NCBI GenBank assembly: GCA_003331585.1
Contig: QOPG01000004.1
Span: forward strand, 25,356-89,355
From: Gammaproteobacteria bacterium
GTDB lineage: Bacteria; Pseudomonadota; Gammaproteobacteria; Steroidobacterales; Woeseiaceae
DNA: 64,000 bases
Direction: 5' to 3'
Shown: piece by piece, positions 29,689 through 38,907 of the stretch
Layout of the letters: every line of letters starts with the position of its first letter
Position numbering within the stretch: position 1 is the stretch's first letter
Made by a program: the position numbers and the translations under genes
The notes under the pieces: model-generated
Databases searched by the model: none
Told to the model about the DNA's origin: nothing
What the model saw: only the letters and a program-made list of their open reading frames with translations

Positions 29689-30618
29689 TTATAAACTCAA
29701 AAGAGGTTTATTTGCACTGTATACTTGATCACAAAATTCGGCTGCAGATATCCTATTTTTACCAGGCCTCTGAAGTTCATGTATGACTAGTGATCCTTTG
29801 CCACAAGCGACTTCAATTCCTCTTTTGTCAGCTGAAATTATATGTCCTGGTTTTGCGTTATTTTTTTTTGCTTCTGCTTTCCAGCATTTAATGGGCTCAT
29901 CGCCATACATGAAGTAGGCTCCAGGAATAGAATTAAAAGCTCTGACATGCCTTTCAAGACTTTTTGATGAATTTTTCCAATCCATCAGAGCATTGCTTTT
30001 TTTTATTTTACCTGTGTAACATGCTTCATTTTCATTTTGAGATTTAAATTTGATATTCCCTAATAATATTGACTCGAGATCTGACTTGATTGCTTCTGCG
30101 CCCAAGTCAGCAAGCTTTTTATTTAAGTGATCAGCTGTCTCTGTTTGGTTAAGTTTAATTTTATGGTGAGAATAGATTGGCCCATTATCCAACCCTTTTT
30201 CCATTTTCATTATTGTGACACCAGTTTTTAAATCACCATTCATAATGCATGATTGAATCGGAGAAGCTCCCCTCCATCTGGGTAATAAGGATGCATGAAT
30301 GTTGATACATCCTATTTTTGGAATTTTTAAGAGCTCTTCATGAAATATAATTCCATAGGCAACGACAACAATCATATCAGGATTAATTTCTTTAATTAGA
30401 TTAAGAAATTTTGCATCGATGATTGATTTTGGTTGTAAAACAGGAATCTTATGTTTTTCAGAACATAATTTTACAGCACTTTTAGATATTTTTTTACCTC
30501 TGCCTGATTTTCTATCAGGTTGAGTGATGACATGAGATGGTTTTAAGCCAATCTTAACTAGTGCATTCAAGGAAGGAACAGCGAATTCTGGAGTGCCTGC
30601 AAAAATGATTCTAAACAT
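29689..30618 (-). CDS. fmt: Methionyl-tRNA formyltransferase
   Basis: Formylates initiator Met-tRNA using 10-formyl-THF. The 309 residues begin RIIFAGTPEFAVPSLNAL. The formyl-transferase signature with the catalytic Asn/His pair is visible as INIHASLLPRWRGASPIQ, followed by GVTIMKMEKGLDNGPI. The C-terminal OB-like domain holds HVRAFNSIPGAYF. Downstream of def by 29 bases on the same strand, as in most bacteria; the two gene products act at opposite ends of the formylation cycle. Confidence 0.96.
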   Translation of the reverse strand: MFRIIFAGTPEFAVPSLNALVKIGLKPSHVITQPDRKSGRGKKISKSAVKLCSEKHKIPVLQPKSIIDAKFLNLIKEINPDMIVVVAYGIIFHEELLKIPKIGCINIHASLLPRWRGASPIQSCIMNGDLKTGVTIMKMEKGLDNGPIYSHHKIKLNQTETADHLNKKLADLGAEAIKSDLESILLGNIKFKSQNENEACYTGKIKKSNALMDWKNSSKSLERHVRAFNSIPGAYFMYGDEPIKCWKAEAKKNNAKPGHIISADKRGIEVACGKGSLVIHELQRPGKNRISAAEFCDQVYSANKPLLSL

Positions 30619-30647
30619 TTGTATTATTCACGAATAATTATGCAAAT

Positions 30648-31169
30648 TCAGCCAGCAGATTCTGTATTGGTAGAGTATTTTTCTTGTTTTTGGATTAGTT
30701 TTCTGATTTTCTGCCTTTTTGCTTCTGATAAATAATCAATAAATAACTTGCCGTTAAGATGATCAATTTCATGTTGCACACAAATAGCTAAGAGCCCATT
30801 TAGCTCTTCTTCATGAGATACGCCATGACGATCAAGATATTTAATTGAAATTGTCTCATAACGCGCAACATCATCTTGATACCCAGGAATAGATAGACAT
30901 CCTTCATTTGAATTAATATTTCCTTCGTTTTTTGTAACTTCAGGATTAATCATTACATAAGGTTGATTTTTTTCTGCAGAAATATCCGTTACTAATAAAC
31001 GCTTATGAATATCAACTTGTGTAGCTGCCAATCCAATACCTGGAGCTGCGTACATTGTTTCAAACATATCATCTATGGTCTCTTGTAGCTCATCATTAAA
31101 AGTATCAATTGGGGATGCTGTTATCCTGAGCTTAGGGTCCGGAAATTCCAGAATCTTCAATATTGTCAT
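30648..31169 (-). CDS. def: Peptide deformylase
   Basis: Metalloenzyme removing the N-formyl group from nascent proteins, 173 residues. The three diagnostic motifs are complete: GIGLAATQVD, NEGCLSIPGY (metal-ligand Cys) and QHEIDHLNGKLF (HEXXH metal ligands and catalytic Glu). First gene of the def-fmt-rsmB-DUF4390-ntrY-ntrX run. Divergent from smg across 212 bases; dprA, which often lies between these genes, is absent. Confidence 0.97.
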   Translation of the reverse strand: MTILKILEFPDPKLRITASPIDTFNDELQETIDDMFETMYAAPGIGLAATQVDIHKRLLVTDISAEKNQPYVMINPEVTKNEGNINSNEGCLSIPGYQDDVARYETISIKYLDRHGVSHEEELNGLLAICVQHEIDHLNGKLFIDYLSEAKRQKIRKLIQKQEKYSTNTESAG

Positions 31170-31381
31170 TGTCTTATACTCTATATTTAAGAATTAATTA
31201 TATATAAACACTATTTTAGTTAATAGTCAGAACTGTCAATTAGATTTAAAATAATATTACACATACATTGACGATTGATTAAGTTTGCTCCATGCTCCAT
31301 ATTTCAGGTATGGACTATTGAATCTTAATTTATAAGCACAATAATGAAATATCAGAAAATAATTCATAAGGAAAACTATAT
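31170..31381. promoter_or_regulatory. Divergent def/smg intergenic region
   Basis: At 212 bases this is the longest gap in the window. It is very AT-rich and must hold the promoters of both the def and smg transcripts. I see no open frame, dprA remnant, tRNA or clear riboswitch fold. TATATATAAAC-like stretches near 31200 and an A-rich run before smg are the only notable features. Confidence 0.4.
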
Positions 31382-31855
31382 ATGAGAGAAAGTGTTCTTG
31401 ATGTTTTGATGTATCTATTCGAAACCTATATCGAAACCCAAGATATACCTGAAATCAATCACAATGATTTAAAAACAGATTTGGTTAAGGCCGGTTTTAG
31501 TGTCAGTGAAATCGAAAAAGCTTTTGACTGGTTAGATAAGTTAGCCGAAAATAATGAAATCATAGGCGACCTTCATGATAATGCTTCAAGTAGGCTATAT
31601 AATGATATTGAGATGAATCGTCTTGATACAAGTTGTAGAGGCTTTATATACTATTTGGAGCAAATAAATATCCTAACGACAACACAAAGAGAGCTACTAA
31701 TTGATAGACTGCTCGCTTTGGACACAAGTGAAATTAATATTGAGCAGATAAAATGGATTGTGCTAATGATACTTTTCAGTCAACCAGGCCAAGAAAAAGC
31801 ATACTCCAAAATGGAAGATTTAATTTTTGAATCAAATGAAGATTTTCTTCATTAA
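31382..31855 (+). CDS. smg: Smg / DUF494 family protein
   Basis: 157 residues matching the gammaproteobacterial Smg family: the start RESVLDVLMYLFETYIE and the end KWIVLMILFSQPGQEKAY are characteristic. Acidic, helical and soluble; the biochemical role is not established. It is nearly always found beside dprA and topA, and here it precedes topA by 27 bases. AAGGAAAACT ahead of the ATG gives a reasonable ribosome binding site. Confidence 0.9.
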   Translation: MRESVLDVLMYLFETYIETQDIPEINHNDLKTDLVKAGFSVSEIEKAFDWLDKLAENNEIIGDLHDNASSRLYNDIEMNRLDTSCRGFIYYLEQINILTTTQRELLIDRLLALDTSEINIEQIKWIVLMILFSQPGQEKAYSKMEDLIFESNEDFLH

Positions 31856-31882
31856 AAATATTATGGAATTAACACAAACAGA

Positions 31883-34498
31883 ATGAGTAGTCTTGTAATA
31901 GTTGAGTCTCCGGCAAAAGCCAGAACAATTTCCAAATATTTAGGCAATGAATTCATTGTCAAATCCAGCGTGGGTCATGTCAGAGATCTCCCTAAAGGAA
32001 AACGTAAAACTCAAAAGAGATCAACGATTCCAAAAAATCTCCCTGAAAATGAGAAACAGCAACTTAAAATTAAAAACGATAGATTAAGGCTAATAAGACG
32101 AATGGGGGTTGACCCAGATAACGAGTGGAAGGTTGATTATGAAATAATTCCTGAGAAAGAAAAAGTAGTAAAAGAGCTTAAAAAAGCGGCAAAAAATGTT
32201 GATCACATATATTTGGCAACTGATTTGGATAGAGAGGGAGAGGCTATTGCGTGGCATTTGAAAGAAGCTCTCGGTTCAAAAAAATACAATTACTCTAGAG
32301 TTCGATTTAATCAAATTACAAAAAATTCAATTCTTGAATCATTCGCTGATCCAAAGGAAATTGATAGTAATTTAGTCATGGCCCAACAAGCCAGAAGATT
32401 TTTAGATCGAGTTGTTGGATTCGAACTTTCACCTCTTCTTTGGAAAAAAATAGCCAGAGGATTATCGGCAGGAAGAGTTCAATCTGTAGCATTGAGATTA
32501 TTAGATGAAAGAGAGAGGTTGATACAGGAATTTGTACCAAAAGAATTTTGGGAAATTTCAATGGATGTTTTAAATAGTGAAAATAATAAAATTTCATTTT
32601 CATTGCTAAGAAAAAAATCCGATCCTCTTCTGTCTAAAGATGAAGCAGATAAAATCGAACAATTAATAAAAAGTAGTGATTTATCCATTAATGACATTGT
32701 AAAAACACCCACTAAAGCAAAACCAAAAGCGCCATTTATCACCTCAACACTCCAGCAAGCAGCGTCAACAAGATTGAGTTATAACGTTAAGAGAACAATG
32801 CGAGTTGCTCAAAAACTTTACGAAGCAGGCTATATAACCTACATGAGAACAGACGCACCAAGCTTGAGCAAAGAGTCTATTGATGATGCTAGGAATTACA
32901 TAGACATTAAGATTGGAAAAAATTATTTAAATGAAGCACCAAGAATATACTCAGGTACAGAAAATGCCCAAGAAGCACACGAAGCAATAAGACCTACGAG
33001 TGCTTTTATTCGAGCGTCTGATTTAGTTAATGTCAGTGATGAAGAAACCAAGCTCTATGAACTTATATGGCAACAATATATTGCTTGTCAGATGAAAGAT
33101 GCAGAGTATCTATCTACATCAGCCAAAATAACTCTTGATAACTATATATTCACTGCAAAAGGTCGAGAGGTTGTATTTGATGGCTATACCAGAATTGCAA
33201 GGCCATCAAACCAAGATGATGCAATTTTACCTCCACTTTCCAAGGGTGAAATTCTATCGTTAGATGCTCTAAATAAAGAACAAAAATTCACTAAACCGCC
33301 GGCAAGATTTTCAGAAGCTGCATTAGTAAAAGAGCTCGAAAAAAAAGGAATTGGAAGGCCTTCTACATACGCACAAATTATATCCACAATTCAAGACAGA
33401 GGTTATGTAGAAATACAAAATCGACGATTTTTTGTAAAGAAAATCGGGCACATCGTTACAGAAAGATTAATAGAAAGCTTTGATGACATTATGAACTATG
33501 ACTTTACTGCAAATTTTGAAAACGATCTGGATAAAGTCGCCAATGGAGAACTCGATTGGAAGATTGTGCTTAATCACTTTTATGATGCCTTCCAAAAAGA
33601 TTTAATTTCAGCCTCTGATGATGAAAACGGTATGAAGCCTAACAAACCAATCGAGACAAATATTATATGCCCTGAATGTGAAAAGCATAATATGGTTATA
33701 AGAAATTCTTCCAATGGTGTCTTTCTTGGATGCACAGGTTATAACAACACTGGTGATGAAAAATGTAAAAAAACCCTAAATCTCATATCTGGAGATGAAG
33801 CAATCAGTATAGATGACAATGATGAAGCACAGAATTTACTTATCAAAAAAAGATGTGAATTGTGCAATACCAGTATGGATAATTTTCTTATAGACGAAAA
33901 CAGAAAATTACATGTTTGTGGAAAGAACCCTGATTGCAGTGGGTTTTCTGTGGAAGAGGGTAAATTTAAAATAAAAGGTTATGATGGTCCTATATTGGAA
34001 TGTCATAAATGTGGGTCAGAAATGCAATTAAATACTGGAAGATTTGGAAAATATTTTAACTGTCAGAACGAAGAATGCGGAACAACTCGTCAACTCCAAA
34101 GAAATGGGGAGCCCAAACCTATAACTATGGAGCCGATTAGTATTCCTGAATTGCTTTGCGAAAAATGCGAAGATCATTTTCTACTTAGAGATAGTATGAA
34201 AGGATTATTTCTTGCTGCAAGTAAATTTCCAAAAAACAGGGAAACCCGGGCACCAAAAGTATCAGAAATAAACAGTTTGAAAGATCGGTTGATTGATGCC
34301 TGTAAATATCTACCAAATAAAAATAAGCACTTATATTTAATTAGCGCTCCTATAAACGATAAAGATGGAAATCCATATATCATTAGATACAACAAAAATG
34401 ATGATATTCATTATGTCGCATCTGAAAAAGATGGTAAGAAAACAAAATGGACAGCCACATATACAAATGGTCATTGGGAAGAATCACTAAAGAGCTAA
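31883..34498 (+). CDS. topA: DNA topoisomerase I
   Basis: Type IA topoisomerase relaxing negative supercoils, 871 residues (E. coli 865). The Toprim domain opens SSLVIVESPAKARTISKYLG and carries the acidic metal site ATDLDREGEAIAWHL. The catalytic tyrosine is Tyr320 in GYITYMRTD. Zinc-finger-like repeats follow: CPECEKHNMVIRNSSNG, CELCNTSMDNF and LECHKCGSEMQLNTGRFG, and the last 120 residues match the Topo_C zinc-ribbon-like domain. Placed between smg and tsaC as in other gammaproteobacteria. Confidence 0.97.
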   Translation: MSSLVIVESPAKARTISKYLGNEFIVKSSVGHVRDLPKGKRKTQKRSTIPKNLPENEKQQLKIKNDRLRLIRRMGVDPDNEWKVDYEIIPEKEKVVKELKKAAKNVDHIYLATDLDREGEAIAWHLKEALGSKKYNYSRVRFNQITKNSILESFADPKEIDSNLVMAQQARRFLDRVVGFELSPLLWKKIARGLSAGRVQSVALRLLDERERLIQEFVPKEFWEISMDVLNSENNKISFSLLRKKSDPLLSKDEADKIEQLIKSSDLSINDIVKTPTKAKPKAPFITSTLQQAASTRLSYNVKRTMRVAQKLYEAGYITYMRTDAPSLSKESIDDARNYIDIKIGKNYLNEAPRIYSGTENAQEAHEAIRPTSAFIRASDLVNVSDEETKLYELIWQQYIACQMKDAEYLSTSAKITLDNYIFTAKGREVVFDGYTRIARPSNQDDAILPPLSKGEILSLDALNKEQKFTKPPARFSEAALVKELEKKGIGRPSTYAQIISTIQDRGYVEIQNRRFFVKKIGHIVTERLIESFDDIMNYDFTANFENDLDKVANGELDWKIVLNHFYDAFQKDLISASDDENGMKPNKPIETNIICPECEKHNMVIRNSSNGVFLGCTGYNNTGDEKCKKTLNLISGDEAISIDDNDEAQNLLIKKRCELCNTSMDNFLIDENRKLHVCGKNPDCSGFSVEEGKFKIKGYDGPILECHKCGSEMQLNTGRFGKYFNCQNEECGTTRQLQRNGEPKPITMEPISIPELLCEKCEDHFLLRDSMKGLFLAASKFPKNRETRAPKVSEINSLKDRLIDACKYLPNKNKHLYLISAPINDKDGNPYIIRYNKNDDIHYVASEKDGKKTKWTATYTNGHWEESLKS

Positions 34499-34530
34499 TA
34501 TCATAGCTTACGTAACTGACGATAATTAAA

Positions 34531-35091
34531 TTGTCCAAAAAAGAATCAAAACATATAGAACAAGGCGCTAAGGTTGTTATGAACGGAGGCGTAATAGCCT
34601 ATCCTACTGAAGGTGTTTTTGGCTTAGGTTGCCTCCCTGATAATTACGAAGCTGTAAATAGGATTTTAAATATAAAGAAAAGAGATATTAAAAATGGATT
34701 GATCGTGATCGTTTCATCACTCCATCAACTAAAAGGTTGGGTAAATCTTACCTCTGCTCATGTAAACAGAATCAAAAATGAATCGGAAGTAGTTACCTGG
34801 ATAGTAAAAAAAACAAACCAAGTTCCAATCTGGGTAAGTGGCGAGCATGATTCAATAGCAATCAGATTAACAAAACATCCTATAGCAGCTGCCCTTTGTG
34901 ATATTTCAGGTTCCTCATTAATCTCAACAAGCGCTAACATGTCTGGCGAGCAACCTCCGAGCAATCAAAATTCACTCCAAGAGCAATTTTGTGACATAGT
35001 AGACTATATTGTAGCTGGCGAATGTGGCATGAAAAATGGATCCTCAATGATAAAATGTATTGATACTCAAGAAATAATCCGACCTAGATGA
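34531..35091 (+). CDS. tsaC: Threonylcarbamoyl-AMP synthase (TsaC/YrdC)
   Basis: Makes threonylcarbamoyl-AMP for the t6A37 modification of ANN-decoding tRNAs, 186 residues. The family signature is [16 protein letters not shown], with [33 protein letters not shown] and the nucleotide-site [11 protein letters not shown]. The usual WPGPVT motif is replaced by a diverged stretch ([11 protein letters not shown]), as often seen in short YrdC proteins of this clade. Translation starts at TTG. The stop overlaps the hemF ATG (ATGA). Confidence 0.92.
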   Translation: MSKKESKHIEQGAKVVMNGGVIAYPTEGVFGLGCLPDNYEAVNRILNIKKRDIKNGLIVIVSSLHQLKGWVNLTSAHVNRIKNESEVVTWIVKKTNQVPIWVSGEHDSIAIRLTKHPIAAALCDISGSSLISTSANMSGEQPPSNQNSLQEQFCDIVDYIVAGECGMKNGSSMIKCIDTQEIIRPR

Positions 35092-36017
35092 TGAAAAAAA
35101 AAGACTCAAATACAACGGAGGTCAAAAGATATCTTCTGAAATTACAAGATAAGATTTCATCAAGTGTAAAAAATATTGATAGTAGTACTTCAATTCAAGT
35201 TGACGATTGGAGAAGAGAAGAAGGTGGTGGTGGACAAAGCCGGATTTTTAAAAATGGAGAGATATTTGAACAAGCTGGAGTAAATTTTTCTCATGTTAGT
35301 GGGTCAAAACTTCCTGAAACAGCAACAAAGCTCAGGCCAGAACTAATGGATAGTAATTACGAAGCAATGGGTTTGTCATTAGTTATGCATCCTGAAAATC
35401 CATTTATTCCGACGACTCATGCGAATCTTAGGTATTTCTCAGCTGAAAATAAAAAAGGTAACACGGTATGGTGGTTTGGAGGTGGATTTGACTTAACGCC
35501 ATATTATCCATTCAAAGAAGACGTTATTTCTTGGCATCAATGCGCTTACAATGCATGTAAAGATTTTGATGAGAAATATTATTTTAAATTCAAAAAATGG
35601 TGTGATGAATATTTCTATCTAAAACACAGGCAAGAAACACGTGGAGTTGGCGGTTTATTCTTTGATGACTTCAATGAACTGGGTTTTGATAAATCTTTTC
35701 AATTTATCCAGTCTGTGGGTCAACAATTTGTTAAAGCGTATTTCCCTATAGTGAATGCCAGAAAAGATCACCAATACAATAAGCATCATAAGGACTTTCA
35801 GTTATATAGAAGAGGACGATATGTAGAATTTAACCTCTTATATGACCGAGGGACACTTTTTGGTCTTCAAACTGATGGTAGAACTGAGTCAATTCTTATG
35901 TCACTTCCTCCGGCTGTTAGATGGGAGTATAATTGGTCCCCTAAAGATAACTCGCCAGAAAAAGATCTATATGATAATTATCTCAAACCTCAAAATTGGC
36001 TAAATTCTAATAAATGA
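35088..36017 (+). CDS. hemF: Aerobic coproporphyrinogen-III oxidase
   Basis: O2-dependent decarboxylation of coproporphyrinogen III to protoporphyrinogen IX, 309 residues. The signature [20 protein letters not shown], then the His-rich [10 protein letters not shown] and [15 protein letters not shown], and [20 protein letters not shown] are all typical. The presence of HemF shows an oxygen-using haem pathway. Coupled to tsaC and to the dapA-like gene by 4-base overlaps at both ends. Confidence 0.97.
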   Translation: MMKKKDSNTTEVKRYLLKLQDKISSSVKNIDSSTSIQVDDWRREEGGGGQSRIFKNGEIFEQAGVNFSHVSGSKLPETATKLRPELMDSNYEAMGLSLVMHPENPFIPTTHANLRYFSAENKKGNTVWWFGGGFDLTPYYPFKEDVISWHQCAYNACKDFDEKYYFKFKKWCDEYFYLKHRQETRGVGGLFFDDFNELGFDKSFQFIQSVGQQFVKAYFPIVNARKDHQYNKHHKDFQLYRRGRYVEFNLLYDRGTLFGLQTDGRTESILMSLPPAVRWEYNWSPKDNSPEKDLYDNYLKPQNWLNSNK

Positions 36018-36940
36018 TAAAAGAAATACAAATAGAACAATTGAAAGGTGTTTTTAGCCCGGTAATTACACCGTTTAATCCTGATTTAAGTGTCGATTAC
36101 AAAAAATTGATTCATCAGTGTGAATGGCTGATTTCACAGGAAGTGGGTCTTGCTGTATTTGGAACAAATAGCGAAGCAAATTCATTGTCTGTTGATGAAA
36201 AAATATTCTTACTTAATAAATTAGTTGAATATGGTATCGACCCAAATAAACTCATGCCAGGAACAGGCTGCTGCGCGTTGTCAGATACCATTAAATTAAC
36301 TAAACATGCCGTGAAATTAGGATGCTCTGGTGTTTTAATGCTTCCTCCATTCTATTATAAAGCAGTAAATGATGATGGTTTGCTTGAATACTTTTCGAAT
36401 GTGATTGATTCAGTAAATGACGACAGACTAAGGATTTATTTATATCACATTCCACCAATTGCTATGGTAGGAATAAGCTTGCAGTTAATTGAAAAACTTC
36501 TCAAAAGATATCCTCGATACGTCGCTGGAATAAAAGATAGTTCCGGTGATTGGAGTAACACTCAAAATATGCTCGATGAGAATTGGGATAATTTTAGTAT
36601 TTTTGCAGGCAGCGAATCATTTCTATTGAAAACTATGCAAAATGGTGGGGCTGGCTGTATCTCGGCCACAGCAAATATAAATCCAAAAAAAATATTTGAT
36701 GTTTATAAATATTGGGAAAAATCAGACTCCATAGATATGCAAGAGGAATTAAATGTTTTACGAAACATCGTGCAAAGTTATCCGCTAATACCTGCATTAA
36801 AATGCATCGTAAGTCATTTTTGTGAAGACAAAAATTGGAATATTTTAAGGCCTCCACTCACTGGATTAAATGTATCCGATAGCAAAAAACTTATTAATGA
36901 ATTAAATGCCATAAACTTTAATCTAATCAAATCAAATTAG
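36014..36940 (+). CDS. DapA-superfamily class-I aldolase, substrate unknown
   Basis: 308-residue (beta/alpha)8 enzyme of the dihydrodipicolinate synthase/N-acetylneuraminate lyase superfamily. The Schiff-base Lys174 lies in [11 protein letters not shown] and the catalytic Tyr144 in IYLYHIPP. The pyruvate-carboxylate motif, TTGE in true DapA, reads TNSEA (51-55), and the subunit-contact regions differ, so another 2-keto acid aldolase or dehydratase activity is more likely than lysine synthesis. It sits inside a haem operon: start overlaps the hemF stop (ATGA), with hemB 82 bases downstream. An inverted repeat covers its stop codon. Confidence 0.82.
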   Translation: MIKEIQIEQLKGVFSPVITPFNPDLSVDYKKLIHQCEWLISQEVGLAVFGTNSEANSLSVDEKIFLLNKLVEYGIDPNKLMPGTGCCALSDTIKLTKHAVKLGCSGVLMLPPFYYKAVNDDGLLEYFSNVIDSVNDDRLRIYLYHIPPIAMVGISLQLIEKLLKRYPRYVAGIKDSSGDWSNTQNMLDENWDNFSIFAGSESFLLKTMQNGGAGCISATANINPKKIFDVYKYWEKSDSIDMQEELNVLRNIVQSYPLIPALKCIVSHFCEDKNWNILRPPLTGLNVSDSKKLINELNAINFNLIKSN

Positions 36941-36943
36941 ATT
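36920..36943. repeat. 8-bp inverted repeat across the dapA-like stop codon
   Basis: AATCTAAT, an 8-base loop, then ATTAGATT. It can fold into a perfect 8-bp stem but lacks a downstream T-run, so it may be a weak 3'-end stabiliser of the upstream transcript rather than an intrinsic terminator. Confidence 0.3.
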
Positions 36944-36982
36944 GACCATTAAATAAAATCAATTTGTTGTAATATGTCGGTT

Positions 36983-36988
36983 TATAAT
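36983..36988 (+). promoter_or_regulatory. Candidate -10 element for hemB
   Basis: TATAAT, 34 bases before the hemB ATG. No convincing -35 at standard spacing; TTGTTG at 36964-36969 is too close (13-base spacer). It may make hemB-aroE partly independent of the topA-hemF transcript. Confidence 0.35.
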
Positions 36989-37022
36989 ACTTTATAAAAT
37001 ATAGTTAGATTGATTTAAGCTC

Positions 37023-38027
37023 ATGAAAAATAATAATTTAAACCAGTATCCAAACACAAGAATGCGTCGATTAAGAAAGACAAGAGCGATACGTGAATTA
37101 GTGGAAGAAACATCATTAAATGTAAATGATCTTATATATCCTGTATTCATCACTGATAAAAATAACAGCGAAAACATAGAGCTAATGCCAGACATAAAAA
37201 GATTATGCATGAATGATCTTATGCAAACTGCAGAAAAATTGGTATTGCACGGAATTCATGCGATCGCACTATTTCCAGTTATCGATAAAAAATATAAATC
37301 CAGTAATGGAGAAGAGGCATATAAATCAGACGGATTAATACAAAAGACGATAGCAAAATTGAAATCTGAATTTCCTGAGCTGCTTGTTATCACTGATGTA
37401 GCTCTCGATCCCTATACTACTCATGGTCAAGACGGCATTATTGATGATAATAACTATGTTACAAATGATAAAACGATACAGATTCTCAAAAAGCAGGCCC
37501 TTTCACATGCAGAAGCTGGTGCTGATATTGTTGCTCCCTCAGATATGATGGACGGCAGAATTGGAGCAATTAGAGCAGAATTAGAAAAGAATAATTTTCA
37601 TAATACATTAATTTTATCTTATGCCGCCAAATACGCGTCATGCTTTTATGGACCTTTTAGAGACGCCGTTAATTCAAGTGATAGCCTAGCTACAGGTAAT
37701 AAAAATAATTACCAAATGGATCCAAGAAATTCTGATGAAAGTCTCAGAGAGGTGGCCTTAGACATAAGCGAGGGTGCTGACATTGTAATGATTAAACCGG
37801 CAATGATGTACCAGGATATAATTTTAAAAATAAAATCAGAATTTGCCTGTCCAGTCTTTGCTTTTCAGGTAAGCGGTGAATATGCGATGTTAAAAGCAGC
37901 TGCTAACGCTGGCTACCTTTGTCATAAAGAATCTGTCATGGAATCTGTTCTATCTATAAAACGATCTGGAGCGTCAGGTATATTCACCTATAATGCTATT
38001 GAGATTGCACAATGGCTCAAAGAATGA
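37023..38027 (+). CDS. hemB: Delta-aminolevulinic acid dehydratase (porphobilinogen synthase), Mg-type
   Basis: Condenses two aminolevulinate molecules to porphobilinogen, 334 residues. The two Schiff-base lysines are visible in LSYAAKYASCFYGPFRDA and IVMIKPAMMYQDI. The metal site reads DPYTTHGQDGIIDD, with Asp where zinc enzymes have Cys, so this is the Mg/K-dependent form known from Pseudomonas. It follows the dapA-like gene and precedes aroE by 25 bases. Confidence 0.96.
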   Translation: MKNNNLNQYPNTRMRRLRKTRAIRELVEETSLNVNDLIYPVFITDKNNSENIELMPDIKRLCMNDLMQTAEKLVLHGIHAIALFPVIDKKYKSSNGEEAYKSDGLIQKTIAKLKSEFPELLVITDVALDPYTTHGQDGIIDDNNYVTNDKTIQILKKQALSHAEAGADIVAPSDMMDGRIGAIRAELEKNNFHNTLILSYAAKYASCFYGPFRDAVNSSDSLATGNKNNYQMDPRNSDESLREVALDISEGADIVMIKPAMMYQDIILKIKSEFACPVFAFQVSGEYAMLKAAANAGYLCHKESVMESVLSIKRSGASGIFTYNAIEIAQWLKE

Positions 38028-38052
38028 GTAAAAAATACTCTTATAATAATTA

Positions 38053-38907
38053 ATGAATAATAAACTTAAAGAGAAATACGGAGTCATCGGTGATCCGATC
38101 TCTCATAGTCGGTCTCCTGAAATCCATAAATTGTTTGCACAACAATTTAACGAAAAAATAGATTACAACAAATACCACATAAAAGCCGATAATCTAAAAC
38201 AGTTTATTATCGATTTTCATTCAAGTGGTGGCAGAGGTCTCAATATTACCTTGCCTCATAAAATGTCGGCAATGAATTCAGTTAGTGTGCTAAGCCCGAA
38301 TGCAATTCAAGCAAAAGCAATTAATACAATTTATTTTAATGGCAATGAAATTATAGGTGATAACACAGATGGTATTGGCTTAATCGCTGATCTCTGTAAT
38401 AATTTTCAAGTTGAAATTAAAAATAAGAAGATTCTAATACTGGGTGCCGGAGGTGCAGTTCGAGGTATCATCGGATCATTAATCAAAGAGAATCCATCGC
38501 ATATTGAAATCGCAAATCGAACCATCTCTCACGCTGAAAAAATATCAAAAGATTTCTCAAATGAAGCATCAATAAAAACATGTACCATAGAAGAGCTTAA
38601 TGAAAAAGGGAATTTTGATTTAATAATTAATGCGATTTCATTTGATACGCATAATAAAGATATAGCACTATCAAAAAATATAATATCAAAATCATCCATC
38701 TGTTATGACCTCTCTTATAACTCATCACCAACACAATTCATGTTATGGGCAATGAAAAACGGTGCAAATTTTGCTATACAAGGATGGGGAATGCTGATTG
38801 AGCAAGCAGCAGAATCATATCTTATATGGAAAAAAATCAGACCAGATACCTCTGCTATATTAAAACAACTTAACGTTACCTCATCGTCACAAATTCTTCG
38901 GCGCTAG
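38053..38907 (+). CDS. aroE: Shikimate dehydrogenase
   Basis: NADPH-dependent reduction of 3-dehydroshikimate in aromatic amino acid synthesis, 284 residues. The substrate site shows GVIGDPISHSRSPEIHKLF, then NITLPHKMSAM (catalytic Lys) and GDNTDGIGL (catalytic Asp). The cofactor loop is ILILGAGGAVRGIIGSL, and DLSYNSSPTQFMLWA closes the fold. The usual neighbours tsaC and hemF lie upstream. Its 3' end overlaps the convergent glutathione reductase gene by 32 bases. Confidence 0.95.
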   Translation: MNNKLKEKYGVIGDPISHSRSPEIHKLFAQQFNEKIDYNKYHIKADNLKQFIIDFHSSGGRGLNITLPHKMSAMNSVSVLSPNAIQAKAINTIYFNGNEIIGDNTDGIGLIADLCNNFQVEIKNKKILILGAGGAVRGIIGSLIKENPSHIEIANRTISHAEKISKDFSNEASIKTCTIEELNEKGNFDLIINAISFDTHNKDIALSKNIISKSSICYDLSYNSSPTQFMLWAMKNGANFAIQGWGMLIEQAAESYLIWKKIRPDTSAILKQLNVTSSSQILRR

